From the NCBI RefSeq assembly GCF_009727055.1, contig NC_052350.1, forward strand, positions 43,930,655 to 43,994,654: 64,000 nt of DNA. The letters are read 5' to 3'. A program made the position numbers and the translations under genes. The notes under the pieces were generated by a model that was not told where the DNA came from, did not search any database, and saw only the letters and a program-made list of their open reading frames with translations. This stretch comes from Benincasa hispida. Its lineage: Eukaryota; Streptophyta; Magnoliopsida; Cucurbitales; Cucurbitaceae. Shown one piece after another: positions 36,578 through 48,160 of this stretch; the stretch's first letter is position 1; each line of letters opens with the position of its first letter.

Positions 36578-37173
36578 GATGTTTGTTAGACCAAAGGGCA
36601 TTATAAGAAATTCAAAGGCTCCATATCTTGTTACACATGTTGTCTTTAGTTCGTCGCCTTCTACTATGCGAACTTGATAATAGCCTAATTGAAGGTCGAG
36701 CTTCATAAAGTATCGAGCTCTATTTATCTGATCAAACAAATTAGATATGATCAGTAAAGGGTACTTGTTGCGAACCGTGACCTTGTTCAATGCCCTTAGT
36801 CAATACATAGTCGAAACGTCCCATCTTTCTTCTTCTGAAACGGCACAAGAGCTCCATAGGGAGCTTTAGCTGAGCTAAAGCCAATGTTTAGTAACTCATC
36901 TAACTGTCTCCTGAGTTCAGCAAGTTTAGGGGGAGCCATCCGGTACACACTTTTTACTGGTGGTTTGGCTCCTTGTATAAGTTCAATCTCATGATCAATA
37001 CTACATGATGTCTTTGGCAGGCTTTGCAGCATAATATCAGTATACTCATCTAAAACTTCTTCGATTTCAACGGTAACGCCTTCTGTCTCGAAGGATTCAT
37101 CGACAAGCGGGATTGCCATAAAGGTAGGTTTCTCTCGACTAAACCCCTTATTCAGTTGTAGGGTAGAAATCAT
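36578..37173 (-). pseudogene. Chromovirus reverse transcriptase, N-terminal part
   Basis: Minus frames at 36,796-37,173 and 36,578-36,790 read SIDHEIELIQGAKPPVKSVY, KAPYGALVPFQKKKDGTFRL and CID, then [35 protein letters not shown] and [15 protein letters not shown]. These are the standard RT fingers and palm of a plant chromovirus. The DLxxGYxQxR motif reads [10 protein letters not shown]. One stop or frameshift lies near 36,791-36,796. The protein runs into the LTR insertion after 'FGLTNIPT'. Confidence 0.9.
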
Positions 37174-37191
37174 CCTTACCCCACTAGGTTG

Positions 37192-37455
37192 CTAAATGGT
37201 GGTGGGAACCACCATGGGGTTACTGCTTGTAATGATAAGACACTTGGCCAAGGGTATGAGAATGACTTTATGTTCTAAGAGGAACTCCATATCGAGCACA
37301 ATATCAAAGTCATCTATGCGTTCCACAACCAAATGAATGCTTCCAAACCATTCACCCAACTTCAGAGACACCCGTTTGGATATCCCCATAATCAGTAGGG
37401 CTTTAGAATTAACAGCTTTCAACTTGCCCGTGTCTTTCTCAACCTTCAATTCCAA
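37192..37455 (-). pseudogene. Chromovirus protease remnant
   Basis: The minus reading VNSKALLIMGISKRVSLKLG, EWFGSIHLVVERIDDFDIVL, DMEFLLEHKV is the C-terminal half of the gypsy aspartic protease, with the IVLGMxFL block as IVLDMEFL. The catalytic D-S/T-G should lie further right (37,456-37,560); there I see 'ITDSGITHNF' in a broken frame. A stop at 37,192 separates it from RT. Confidence 0.72.
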
Positions 37456-37743
37456 ATGACGAGCTTCTTGCTCATAAATGAAATTATGGGTTATACCTGA
37501 GTCTGTGATGCCTTTTGTAGGTCAAGAGTTGATGACTGCATCGATGAACATAAGTTCTCTTTCCAAAGCATCCTTCTGATAGGAGGCTTTCTTTTGAATT
37601 GCTGACAAGAACTTTAACACTCCCATTTGGGAAGTTTCCCCATCTTCCTTTTTCTTCTCAACTTTCGTCTCTGCCTCATATTCGTATACAACCTTGTACT
37701 GAGGCTTACAGGGCTGTCAGGAAAACTCCGTGTGGGCATTCGG

Positions 37744-38860
37744 CTACCCAATGAGGGCCCTTGCACAAAAAGCAAGATATGAGCCTTGGTTGATTTGGGT
37801 TTGACTGATACGACCCCCGGAAGGGGTCTGCACCTGCGGTTTGAGGTTTCTTGTCGCTTTCAAACCTCGAGGGTTGAGCTTATAAGCCTTATTCCCTAAA
37901 TTTGGAGGTTGCACATTTTTCTTTTGAGGAGTTGGTTCTCTACTGTAGTCAAGTAATCTTTCAATGGTAGCCAGGGCTAAAGTAAAATCCAGGACTTTCT
38001 GCTTGTATAATTTAGTCCTTGCCCATGACTTTAGTCCAATAAAGCAGAACACCTTATCCTTCTCAGACACATCCTTGATGTCAAACATGACAGCCCATAA
38101 TTGTTTCACGTAGTCCCTGATGGTTCTCGTGTGTTTAAGTTCCCTTAGTTTCCTTCTCACAATAAATTTGACATTTTTTGGGAAGAATTGAGCCCTCAAT
38201 TATTTCTTAAGATCTCCCTAATTTTCAATGGTACATACTCATTTTGAATGTCATTTACTTTGGATCTCCACCACAGCTTCGCATCATCAGAAAAATGCAT
38301 AGAAGCCAATGTAACGTTAGTCTCTTTAGCAATAGTTCCACTTGCTTTAAAGTACTGTTTCATACCGAAGATGAAATTCACAAGTCTTTAGCATCACGGT
38401 TCCCATTGAAAGCTTTGGGTTCTGGGATCTTGAACTTGTTAGGCATGATGCATGTATGGTTCAGGGTCTGGTTCCCCACCAAACGCATCATTAAATTCAT
38501 TAGCGTTTTCATCTTAGACATCTCAACCTTGATGGCATATATGGTTGCTCTAAAGTCATCAATCAAGTCATTGAACAACTTTAGCATGGTCTTTTACAAA
38601 CTATCTAGCTCTTCGACACGCTCGACCATGTGTGCGACAAGGCTCGTAGAGCTATCCTCACGTTCAAAATTACCGAGCCGTGTGGTCTTGTGTTCTAGCC
38701 AATCAACCCTCGGTGTCAATTCCTGTATCGATAGCCCATCTATTTGGGCATTTAGTGCCTCAATTCCTTCGGCCTTTTCATCCAACCCATCAAGGCGAGT
38801 CTGAATGTATCTCACTTCGTTGGGCATATCCCAAGTACCCTTTTCAAACATACTAACCAT
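37744..38860 (-). pseudogene. Chromovirus gag, broken into four frames
   Basis: From right to left: a coiled-coil N-terminus (38,594-38,860, MVSMFEKGTWDMPNEVRYIQ), a linker with MPNKFKIPEPKAFNGNRDAK (38,378-38,587), the capsid part SMHFSDDAKLWWRSKVNDIQ (38,196-38,381), and LRELKHTRTIRDYVKQLWAV plus a basic tail (37,744-38,199). At least three stops or frameshifts separate them. The zinc knuckle is degenerate; 'GSYLAFCARALIG' is near where it should start. This is the outermost host element of the stack. Confidence 0.85.
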
Positions 38861-38899
38861 ATCCCGGGTATAATTTTAGTTTCCATCACAATATAACAT

Positions 38900-39950
38900 G
38901 TAATATCACGGTAATCACAACAGAAATCATGCATCCCTACTCATGCACATTTGACATTACCCTCTACGTACAAGGCTCATATATACATATACATACATAA
39001 ATCAAAACAACACATAGTAACCACTCACCGTCAGCAAATCCTCCTAATGCAATTTACTTGTAAATATCTTCCCTACTCAAACAAAACATGAATTTGTGCA
39101 GCACCTCCTTCGAATTCCTTGTCTCCACTACCAACGACAACTTCCCCACTAAATGCTCACTCTCTACTTAGGATTTTTACTACTGAAATTGTTTGGAATG
39201 AGTTTAACCTTCATGCCGAGGGCTTCTATTTATAGTCGTTCCCAGCCTCTTTCCTCACAACAACTCAACATACAAATGGTTCTTCCTTAGGCTGCCCACG
39301 TTAACTCTGGCTAGCCGAGCTTTGAGTTGTCTAATTCTGGGTTTGCCATCCCAAAATTATCTAATTTGCATGTAATCTTAATCGTACACCTCCTACTTAA
39401 GTTAATAAAAAGTCTTTTGCATGAAATCTCCCTTTGCCACTTCATCTGCTTAATTTCTGATTTATTTATCCAAACTACTAATGAACGCATCCAATTCTCC
39501 TCAAATGCGTCCATCTGTCCCAATCTCGGTGGTTTTGCTTTCGTGGCTCTCGCTCTCTCCAACTTTCTCACTGGTTTTGCTCTCGTGGCTCTCGCTCTTT
39601 CCCACTTTCTCGCTCAAACTCTTGCTCCCTCCATTCTCGCTCTCTCCCATTCTCTCGCTCCCTCCACTCTCGCTCTCTCGCTCTCTCCATTCTCTCTCTC
39701 TCCCACTTTCTCGCTCTTTCCATTCTCGCTCTCTCCCATTTTCTTACTCTCTCCAATCTCGTTGATTCTGCTCTCAATGCTCTCGTTGATTTCGCTCTTA
39801 GATACCCTCACGTCTATATGCCCCTTTGCACCCACCAACATATAGATAACACTTGAATCATTTTTATCTAAATTTTCTTGAATTTTATTTGTTCTATCCT
39901 ATTTCCTTATTTAACCTCATTCCCTTCAGATTATGAGTTAGGGTATTACA
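38900..39950 (-). repeat. 5' LTR of the chromovirus
   Basis: In minus sense it starts TGTAATACCCTAACTC at 39,950 and has a CTATAAATAG promoter box (complement of 39,226-39,235). U5 and the leader extend to the gag start at 38,860. The inner boundary is not resolved, because I could not find a primer-binding site. The CT-rich block at 39,490-39,770 lies in its U3. The ORFs of 60-170 codons at 39,311-39,845 on both strands come from this simple repeat. Confidence 0.65.
39490..39770. repeat. Degenerate CTCGCTCTCTCC array in LTR U3
   Basis: Nearly 300 bp are built from CTCGCTCTCTCC, 'cattctcgctctctcc' and 'actttctcgctc' units. Very similar CTCGCTCTCT or GAGAGCGAGA runs occur inside the Mutator-like element at 51,540-51,710, 54,725-54,890 and 58,455-58,580. 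Confidence 0.85.
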
Positions 39951-40009
39951 ATTATAACATTTTTTTTTTTTTTTGCAACTATAACTATTTGTTTAATGAA
40001 AGTTATAAT

Positions 40010-41788
40010 TGTTAGTTTTAGCAAGCTAGCAGCGGAAGAAAATATAATCATTAAGCACTCTAATTCATCAATTTTAACTTCAAATCAAGCATGCTCTTCA
40101 AAAGAAAAGAGGGTTTCAACAATACCTTTAAAGACCTTCTTCAAACTTCAAAATCAACTGTAATCTTCTCCTCTTCTAGTCGTGAACCACCACTAGGACT
40201 TCCCAACTATCCTCTAGGAACCTTAGATTGAGTTGTGAGACTCAAAACGATATGAATTTGGGAAAAAATTTAAAGGAGAAACAGGTTATTTTAGCATAAA
40301 CTTAAAGAACCCTTCTTCAATATCTTTCTTCAGCAAAATCTCACTTGCATGTTCATCCTAGCTCAATTTTCTGTGTGTTTTAAGTAGGAGGAAGTCCATG
40401 CAATTAGATTGCATAATCACAAAACACCTCCTACTTCAGAAATTTGAATGGATTGAGAGTGGAATAGTGAGTAAGGTGGTTGAAAGTGGAAAAATCCCAC
40501 TTTAGTGGGTTTTTCCAATTTTAATTTTAAATTCTACTTTTTAATCAAATTAAAAATGAATTTATAATCAATTCTTATTCTTAAAATTGATAAATCAATT
40601 AATTGAATTTTCTTTTAAATCAAATTTAATTTAATTTTTCAAAAATTAAATTAAACAAAATGATTTACTAAATTTGAAGTTTCACAAAATTCAAATTTTC
40701 AATTTTAAATTTAATTGATTTAATTAATTAAAAATTTTAATTAATTCTATTAATTTAATATCAAATATTAAATTAATTAAACACCAACTTCACTACTATG
40801 AATCCCTATTCATGTAATTTGATATTTAAATCAAATTTCAATATCGATTTATTCTCCAATTTCATTTAATTCAATAATTAAATGAGTAACTATATCGCAT
40901 ATAATTACTAATTCCTTTAATTCAAATTTGAACGTTTCAAATTAGTTTATCACGCTATTCTAAGGTTTATTCAGTTTGTAAGCTAGGAAGGAAACCTGAT
41001 GGACCTACAGTTCATGAGCTCCAACGACCAGAGATTAATTGACTAAACTCCTTAAACTGAATTAATCCTCATTCGTTAACCACTGGGTCACTCCACTAAA
41101 GCCCAGTAGTTGCACTTCCCTCACTATAGATATATTGTGTCCACTCAATATAACCATTATTAGTAAGGTAATCCTTCACAGATTGTTCGTAATAACGGTT
41201 GGGTCAATAGTTGTTTTATCCCTAAGATTACCTCTTGTTCCTTAAGTCCCACTGATCCTCTAATGAACAATTGGTTTGAGATCCAATCATCAAACCGAGT
41301 CCCTCTCAGGCCAATGAGAGGGTGGGGCCCCTTGTTCAAGACCTAGAATCAGAACGACCTCTCTACTAACCCTAAAAGCAAATATGAGTGAATTCCATCT
41401 TGCACCCTATGTCTCCAACTATCTACCCGGTCTTACTCCTGAAATGGGAGGCTTATTGAGCCGACGCTATTGAGTCAATCCTCACTCATGCATATCTAAG
41501 GATAATCCCGAATAAAGAGAAGTTCATAGTTAGCTTAAGATTAAGGTTAAGTTACCTAGGTCATTGCTTTGAAATAGTCAATTTTAAACAGTAAACAATG
41601 TTATAGAGTAAGAGTAACTTATTTCTTGGTCCGATCTTATGCAAACTCATTGCACAGGATGTCCCCACTCCTCATGTCACTACATGAACGAATCATGATC
41701 ACTTTGTTTTTAGCACTTTACAACAAATTATAACAACTATAGAGTGGGCTGCATCCGATAGTGTTACCAGAATAAGACACCAAACCTT
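40010..41788 (-). mobile_element. Truncated family B-like LTR
   Basis: The left end, TGTTAGTTTTAGCAAG, matches the reverse complement of a family B LTR 3' end. The sequence then follows family B through to 'gtgttaccagaataag', where it stops at about 41,788, lacking the first ~250 bp of the LTR. No TSD can be defined because of the truncation. A T14 run at 39,961-39,974 separates it from the chromovirus LTR. It is the retroelement closest to the EML gene. Confidence 0.72.
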
Positions 41789-42890
41789 TCAAGTTCGAAA
41801 ACTCGTGAAACTAGTTTGTCCTTTGGTGTATTGTCCATTAAAATAGCAAATTATCAGAAATAAAACTTTCAAGTTTTCACTTTTCATAACTAGTACATCT
41901 TTTGAAAACTCGTTAAACTAGGTTTTCTTGGTCCATCTTGGACGAGATCGACTACTGAGATTTGGTTTTAAAAAATTAACTTATTCTAACTTGTCAATTG
42001 TTTTGGGCATTTTCGGTACATCTCGAACATATGACACATCAATATTCTCCTAATTTATCCAAATATTATATAATCTTCCCAAATCTTATACCAAATCTTA
42101 TATATTTTCAAATTTTCTCCTAGTTAAGTTATCATTACCAAATATCATATCAAATACTTACCTAATTTTTCAAATCTTTATCTAAATTTTAATTTCTACA
42201 ATTATATGAATTTCCAAACTTCCAAATAAATTTACCAATTATCCAAACGGAACTCAAAATGATTGCATTTTAATTTTTAAATTTTGGGAAAGATTAAATT
42301 TTATAAAAAAAGGTAAAATATGAAAAATATATAAACATCTCGATATTAATCTCGGACAGATTAACATCGACATTCTATATAGTTGGACTTTTTCGATGAA
42401 TTTTCAAATAGATTAACACCGAGATTCTATATATTTCTCATATCTTACTTATTAAAGTCAATCACGTTAAAACTATTTGGTAATGTGAAAATTCATGTAA
42501 TGGAAGAAACATAAATTGGGCTAAAGATTTGAAAAGTTACGTAAATATTTGATAAAGATAACTGGATTTGTTGAAAATTTGAAAATATATAAGATTTGGG
42601 AAAATTATATAATATTTTAAAAAATAAATAGGTATATAATCTGATAAAAAAAAATAGTTTAATGAATTTATAAATTGTGTGTTAGTTTTAAAAAGTGAAA
42701 ACTTGAGAGTGTTATCAGAGAGTTTCCTATTATGTAAAAAAAATGTGGATAAATATCTTATGGTAACATGGAGAACCAAAAAAAGAAATTTTATTTTGTT
42801 ACCAACAAAACAATTTTGTGCTTAAAGGCCAAATTGTATGAAAGCCATGCGGAATTGAAAGAAATTATTGAGGGGAAAACAAAATGGACA
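41789..42890. other. Intergenic, no gene seen
   Basis: AT-rich spacer. Two diverged direct repeats are visible: 'gaaaactcgtgaaactag' (about 41,796) and 'gaaaactcgttaaactag' (about 41,903), and 'agattaacatcgacattctatat' (about 42,359) and 'agattaacaccgagattctatat' (about 42,411). I recognise no transposon in it. Its right end is the likely promoter of the EML gene, though I see no convincing TATA box. Confidence 0.6.
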
Positions 42891-43343
42891 GATGGAGAAA
42901 TTAATCGATTTCAAGTCCGCCTTCCCTCCCAACCCAGAACGGCTTCTCTTTTCTCGTTCATCTTTCACACCTTCAATCCCTCTCACGACGAAAAACCCTT
43001 AATTCCCAATCTCAGATTCGTCATATTCATGTGTTTTTTTCCTCTAAAATTCTTCCAATTACTGTCCACTGAACTTTTCAGAGCGGATCGAGTCTTGATT
43101 CTCACTCGATCCGCGTTTTCTTTGCAAAATTAGCTTCTTGGACTTCCATGGGTGACGCTTAAGCTTGGAGTTTGGGCCGTATTCTGCAAATTTTCTTGTT
43201 GGGTTTGTTTGTTTTGTTGTCGGCTTTGTTCCCGTTGATTCCTGAGGAATCTTACCGCGTTTCAAGAGTTGGGTTTATCGTGAAGTTGCTTTCCTTTCGT
43301 GGGTTCAAGTGGGTTAGCGTTGATTTGGGTGAGAGGCACTTCC

Positions 43344-46300
43344 ATGGAGTATGAACCGTCGGATAGCAGTGGTGAGTAAATTGAAAAGATTGGTTTTGAA
43401 CTTTTGAAGGGTTTTCTAGGGTTCAATAGCAAATAGCTTGCCTTATAATTTATGCTTTAATATTGATAATGGCTAGGGTTTTTTCGTTGTTTTAAGTAAT
43501 TCATCCACTTCCTGTACTTCTAACTGATAAGTTCATTTAGAAACGAATTTCATAATGGAAGTGAGTACCCTTGTGTTGATTTTTTTTTTCTTATGCATTT
43601 TTGTTGCTTGCTTTACCTCCGTTAGCTGTTCCTTGACACGAAGGATAATCATTTGGTTTTTGAGAATTAAACTTACAAATATTACTTTTGCTTATGAGTT
43701 TCTCTATTTTCTTAACCTACTAATATTTTAAAAATTCAAGTGAAGTTTAAAAAACTTATAAAAGTACCTTTATCAAAACTTGTTTTTTTTTTTTAAATTT
43801 GGTTTAGAGTCTAGATTTTCTTTAAGATAGGGGAGAATCAGAGTAAACAAATTAGGAAGAAGAAGTACAATTTTCAATAACTGAAAACTAGAAACGAAGT
43901 TGTTATCAAATTGAGCCTCAGTAATCGTGGGTTCAGTTAAGTTATTCTCTCTGTCCATTAGACCCCTTTGGTGACATCCGATAAAATTGGGACGATACAA
44001 AGAAGATTAGTATGGCCCTGTCCAAGGATTAGTTTTTAGCAATCCGGTAGACTGGATATTGCCTCCTTGCCATGCTATGTTGGAGTGAGAAAAACATTAC
44101 TAACAGAGTCTTGTGCCATTTAAAAAGAAATGAAAGAAATCTTTTTTGTTATCCATTCTGTTGTATCAATATAATATTTCCCTTTGGCTATATGAACTTT
44201 CTCCTTTATGTCTTTTAATTTAGCGAATTTCTTCTAGTTATGTCTTCTGTATTCACTAGCAAGGAGCTATTGTAGTGTTATAATGGGAATGAGTTGATGT
44301 TCATATTCATTTTAAATTCAGTTGCTTTGTGCTTTATAAAGCAACTACCTGTAAGACGGTATGGAAGATGTCTCATGAACTTGCTTGGACGATTTTGTTT
44401 TTTAAATAAGAATGGCAGCTTTCATCAGAAGATTTCTTCTTCTAGTTTTAAAACTTTATGATGGAAAACAACTGCAGGAACAGATGATGACCTTCCTCCT
44501 CCTCATCAAAGTAGATTTCAAAGAGGTGGGCTTCCTGCTGGGAATGGAAGATCTGCACCGGTAAATTCTTCTACGTTACCTAGGATGCTCGGTGATATGG
44601 AAATGCAGATCCACCACATTGAGCAGGAAGCATATAGTTCAGTCCTGCGCGCTTTTAAAGCTCAATCTGATGCAATTACATGGGTATCTTTTTCTCTAAT
44701 TGTTTGTTCTTTGAATTCATTAAAATATATATATACATATATTCATATATATATGTGTGTGTGTATATATATATATATATGCCCAGCTTTCTGGTTCCTT
44801 ACAATCTTAACTTTCATCAGGAGAAGGAAAGTTTAATAACAGAATTAAGAAAGGAGTTGAGAGTATCAGATGAAGAACACAGAAAACTTTTATCTAGGGT
44901 AAATGCGGATGATGTCATCAAAAGGATAAGGTTTGATCATTCAGTGATCTTTTATTTTGGATATGGTATAGCTTGTCTTGTACTGGTACTTACCAGAGTT
45001 GGTATGGATCATGCTATTTTGTTATTCATTGTTATGATTAATGCTCTTAGGGAATGGAGAACAGCAAATGGGCAACAACCTGGAAAGCTCAATTCTGATC
45101 AACCCATGGCCGATCCCGTACCCAGCCCCACTGCCTCAGCATCACGGAAGAAACAGAAAACTTCCCAGGCCTCCTTGTCCCAAGGTGCACCTACTCCTGC
45201 AGCACCCCCTGGTACGCAACCATCTTCGTCAGCCTTAAGACGTGGTCCGCCCCCTGGAGCTAGGACTACAAAGACAAAATCAGTAAGTTCTATAAATTGT
45301 ACCTATTGAAGAATTTAGAGTAATTTTTCTCTGTTTAATATTTGTTATCCTCTGTTATCTAGTCAATGCATTGCATTAATTGCAGCACTTGTTGTGAAGT
45401 CCATGCATACAGGTCCTACCGGAAGTGGCCAAGTGAACAATCGAGGTTCTTTAGGGGCCTTTGCTTCAAATGAAAATGTTGAAGGAGTCAACCACGAACC
45501 GTTAATTGGACGGAAAGTTTGGACTAGGTGGCCTGAAGATAACAGCTTCTATGAGGCTGTTATAACTGATTTTAACCATGCTGAGGTTTGTTCTATCACT
45601 GATTTGATTTTTACTCCAAACGTTTGTTCTCCTTGATCTCATAGATCTTTATTTGGGACAGGGTCGTCATGCTTTGGTCTATGATATCAATACAGCACAT
45701 GAGACATGGGAATGGGTCAACCTTAAAGAGGTACTACTCCCACCCTCAAAATGAATTAATAAATAAGGGGCTTGCTAGATTTTCCTCTTGTTCATTCTCA
45801 AGAATGTTACTTCTATTAAAAGGATTGCTCTTCGCATATTCATTCTGACAAATGAGAAGTATTCTGGATTTTGTTTAGTTTATTTTTAAGATCAGCTATA
45901 TATTTCATCAACTTGGACCTAGGTTAGACTTAAACGAAATAGGTGGCATGATCAATATGATATTTCTAATCATATTGGGATATTCTACGTGCTAGATCAA
46001 AGCCAAGCACATACTTCAATAGTTCCATTATAGAATGGGATCTGTTTGGTTTGTTCTTGTAACAATTGTTCACTGCTGAAGGTGAAGTAATAGCTATATT
46101 ATACATGCTTGTAATGTATGGTGGTGCTTAATTTTAAGCTTTTTGGTCAAACTTGCAACTGGATGATGATTGAAGCAGCGGCAATTATAGATTGTCACGT
46201 CTCTGTAGAACTCATGATTTAGAGTGGAATACCATTTAACTGTCTTCCAACCTTCTAATAGTATAATTGCTGGTATACTGCTCATGATCTTTATAGCTGT

Positions 46301-47155
46301 TCAAGAATTTGTACACTTATGCTCAAATCGAACCCCTAACAGTCATTGCTATTGATTGTAAACCAGATGACCTGTAGCGTAGTGTTTCTGAAAATTTTGC
46401 TTCATTTTTCACCTAGAGATCAGGACTATTAATTGGATGAGGAAATGACCGGCTGTAAACCCAGTGGTCATATTTCTATTTGAAATCCTGATCTGAAGTG
46501 GAATATTGTCACTTATGAATTATTTATACATTTTTCCTGTTAGATATCTCCTGAAGATATTAGGTGGGAACGAGAGGGTTCTGTAGTATCACGCAGTGGT
46601 GCTCGCCCTGGGCACGGGAGGGGAAATAAGAAGTCCATGACAAGAGGCGGTGCAGTTGCTGCTGGTGGAAGGGGTAGAGGAACCACGAAGGGTCAATCAA
46701 GGAGAGACTTACCTGTATCCCAAAATGGATCTCGGAAGCAGGCTACGGGTGATATTGAAATACTTCATACAGATACGCTGATTAAGGAGGTGTGCAGGAT
46801 CAAAAATGATTTCATACCATCAATGAAATTCTTTGTTATTCCAACTATATAAAAAAATCTTCTCATCATTCATTTTCTGCTAGTTTTTTTGGTTAATTCA
46901 ATTGGTGACGTTGTTTCCTTGGAGTTCAAACAGGTGGAAAAAGTATTTGGTGCTAATCATCCGGATCCCATGGAGATTGAAAAGGCCAAGAAAGTACTGA
47001 AAGTATGAGTTTGTTTGATCTCGACTTCTAACATTGCTGTGTTTATTCATGCAACTTAATCTGAATTTATACAAATGCAGGATCACGAGCAATCCCTTGT
47101 TGATGCAATTGCAAGGCTCGAAGATGCATCTGATGGTGAAAGTGGTAATAACTAA
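43344..47155 (+). CDS. EML: EMSY-LIKE (EML) protein, ENT and Tudor/Agenet domains
   Basis: Nine coding exons with GT-AG introns: 43,344-43,371; 44,478-44,683; 44,821-44,930; 45,051-45,282; 45,400-45,585; 45,662-45,730; 46,544-46,789; 46,934-47,002; 47,081-47,155. They give 406 residues in one frame, the usual length for plant EML3/4-type proteins. The start [17 protein letters not shown] matches the family. The ENT domain (about 50-118) includes [21 protein letters not shown] Pro/Ser/Ala-rich linker follows. The Tudor/Agenet domain (about 227-280) has [20 protein letters not shown] and [14 protein letters not shown] Gly/Arg-rich stretch ([14 protein letters not shown]) and a C-terminal helix ([11 protein letters not shown]... 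[11 protein letters not shown]) close it. EML proteins are nuclear histone readers linked in Arabidopsis to defence and seed development. Exon 5 uses the AG at 45,398-45,399; an upstream AG at 45,384-45,385 would give an immediate in-frame TGA. The 5' UTR probably begins near 42,900-42,960. The EML paralogue number is not assigned. Confidence 0.93.
43963..44030 (+). pseudogene. Truncated U6 snRNA pseudogene in EML intron 1
   Basis: The stretch matches the conserved first two thirds of plant U6: GACATCCGATAAAATTGG (exact), then GACGATACAAAGAAGATTAG and TATGGCCCTGTCCAAGGAT, each with one or two changes from U6. The 3' domain with the terminal stem is absent after 'aaggatta'. I see no plant USE element or TATA box at the proper spacing upstream. 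It lies in the sense direction of the EML intron (43,372-44,477). A retro- or transposed pseudogene is likelier than a working gene. Confidence 0.88.
44724..44781. repeat. TA/TG microsatellite in EML intron 2
   Basis: Alternating 'atatatatacatatattcatatatatatgtgtgtgtgtatatat' sequence lies within the 137-bp intron 44,684-44,820. It makes the ORF on 44,680-45,309 look long; that ORF merely reads through two introns. Confidence 0.9.
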
Positions 47156-48160
47156 TTAAACATGCTTACTGGTGTACAGTACATAATTTATATGATATTG
47201 CATCGGTTCTGTATATGTACATTGTGTCTGAAAACCACCTTTTTTTTCCTTTATTATGCTTTCCTTTTATCAATGTCATTGGTCTCCCAATTTTGTAAAA
47301 ATCGTTCTCTTCAATCATTTGACTTATATTCGGAGTACTGATAAATGGATCCAAAAGTTTCTGGTATTTATCATCAATGTATTTGTGATAGCTTTTTGTG
47401 CTTAAACATTAGCCAGGTGAACGAATGAAAAATAAAAACTCATCTGATTATTGAACTTGCATCTTGGCACCATTTCATTACCCCAATCTCAATACATTAT
47501 GTTCTTTTTATAACTTAAAATAACAAAAAAGGTTAAATTGGGTTAATTGGTTGTGACTTGTGAGAAGACCATGTTTCTTCCTCGTTTTATCATTTCTTTT
47601 TTGGGATTCAAGCAGATGGGAGAGAACCATATTCTCAAGGACAATCGATGGTTCGTGTATGATGTATAGAGTGGCCGAAACTTGAAAATGCTTATACCCG
47701 CAGGCTTGCCAATAATCAATGGCAATGGTGATGAATCCATTTTGTTGAATGGGACACACAGCAGCACGCCGCTCCATAATGGTGTTTTCAAATTTTTATG
47801 ACCAACTGTGCAGTTACTGGTGCCTTGCCATGGCTTTTGTTTATTGATTGTTAAGAGTTCTTGTTTTATTTTAATCTCTAGCCTTTAACTTCAGTAGAAA
47901 TGTTCTTTTCTTGTAAAACCTTATTCTATAGTCAATAGAATCTCATGTAGATTAGTCACTCAGCTGCCACTCATATATGCTGTGTTAATACATATCCAGC
48001 CCTATGGCAGATGCTTGGTTTTGCTTTTCACTAATACAAAATATGTTGCCAAAACCTTTAAATTTCCTACACAACACGCAAGAAGTTAATATTGCAAAAC
48101 CTAATGCACAATGATAATAAGGGCTGTTTTCACACAAATATTCTAAGCAAAGTTGATATC
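47156..48160. other. Convergent 3' untranslated/intergenic region
   Basis: About 1 kb between the stop codons of the convergent EML (plus) and hydrolase (minus) genes. It is AT-rich, with no conserved ORF; minus ORFs at 47,508-47,791 look like chance. The left half is probably EML 3' UTR. No mobile element is seen. Confidence 0.6.

Noticed and set aside
38244..38804. 186-codon plus ORF
   Set aside because: It is the antisense shadow of chromovirus gag.
39311..39845. Several long ORFs on both strands (up to 172 codons)
   Set aside because: They are translations of the CTCGCTCTCT simple repeat in an LTR; such repeats are open in many frames.
42768..43133. 121-codon plus ORF before EML
   Set aside because: It covers the spacer and the probable EML 5' UTR, with no domain and no link to the EML start at 43,344.
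43963..44030. Functional U6 gene
   Set aside because: The 3' third is missing and no USE or TATA element is visible upstream.
44680..45309. 209-codon plus ORF
   Set aside because: It reads through EML introns 2 and 3, helped by a TA/TG microsatellite; the spliced model explains the same region with intact domains.
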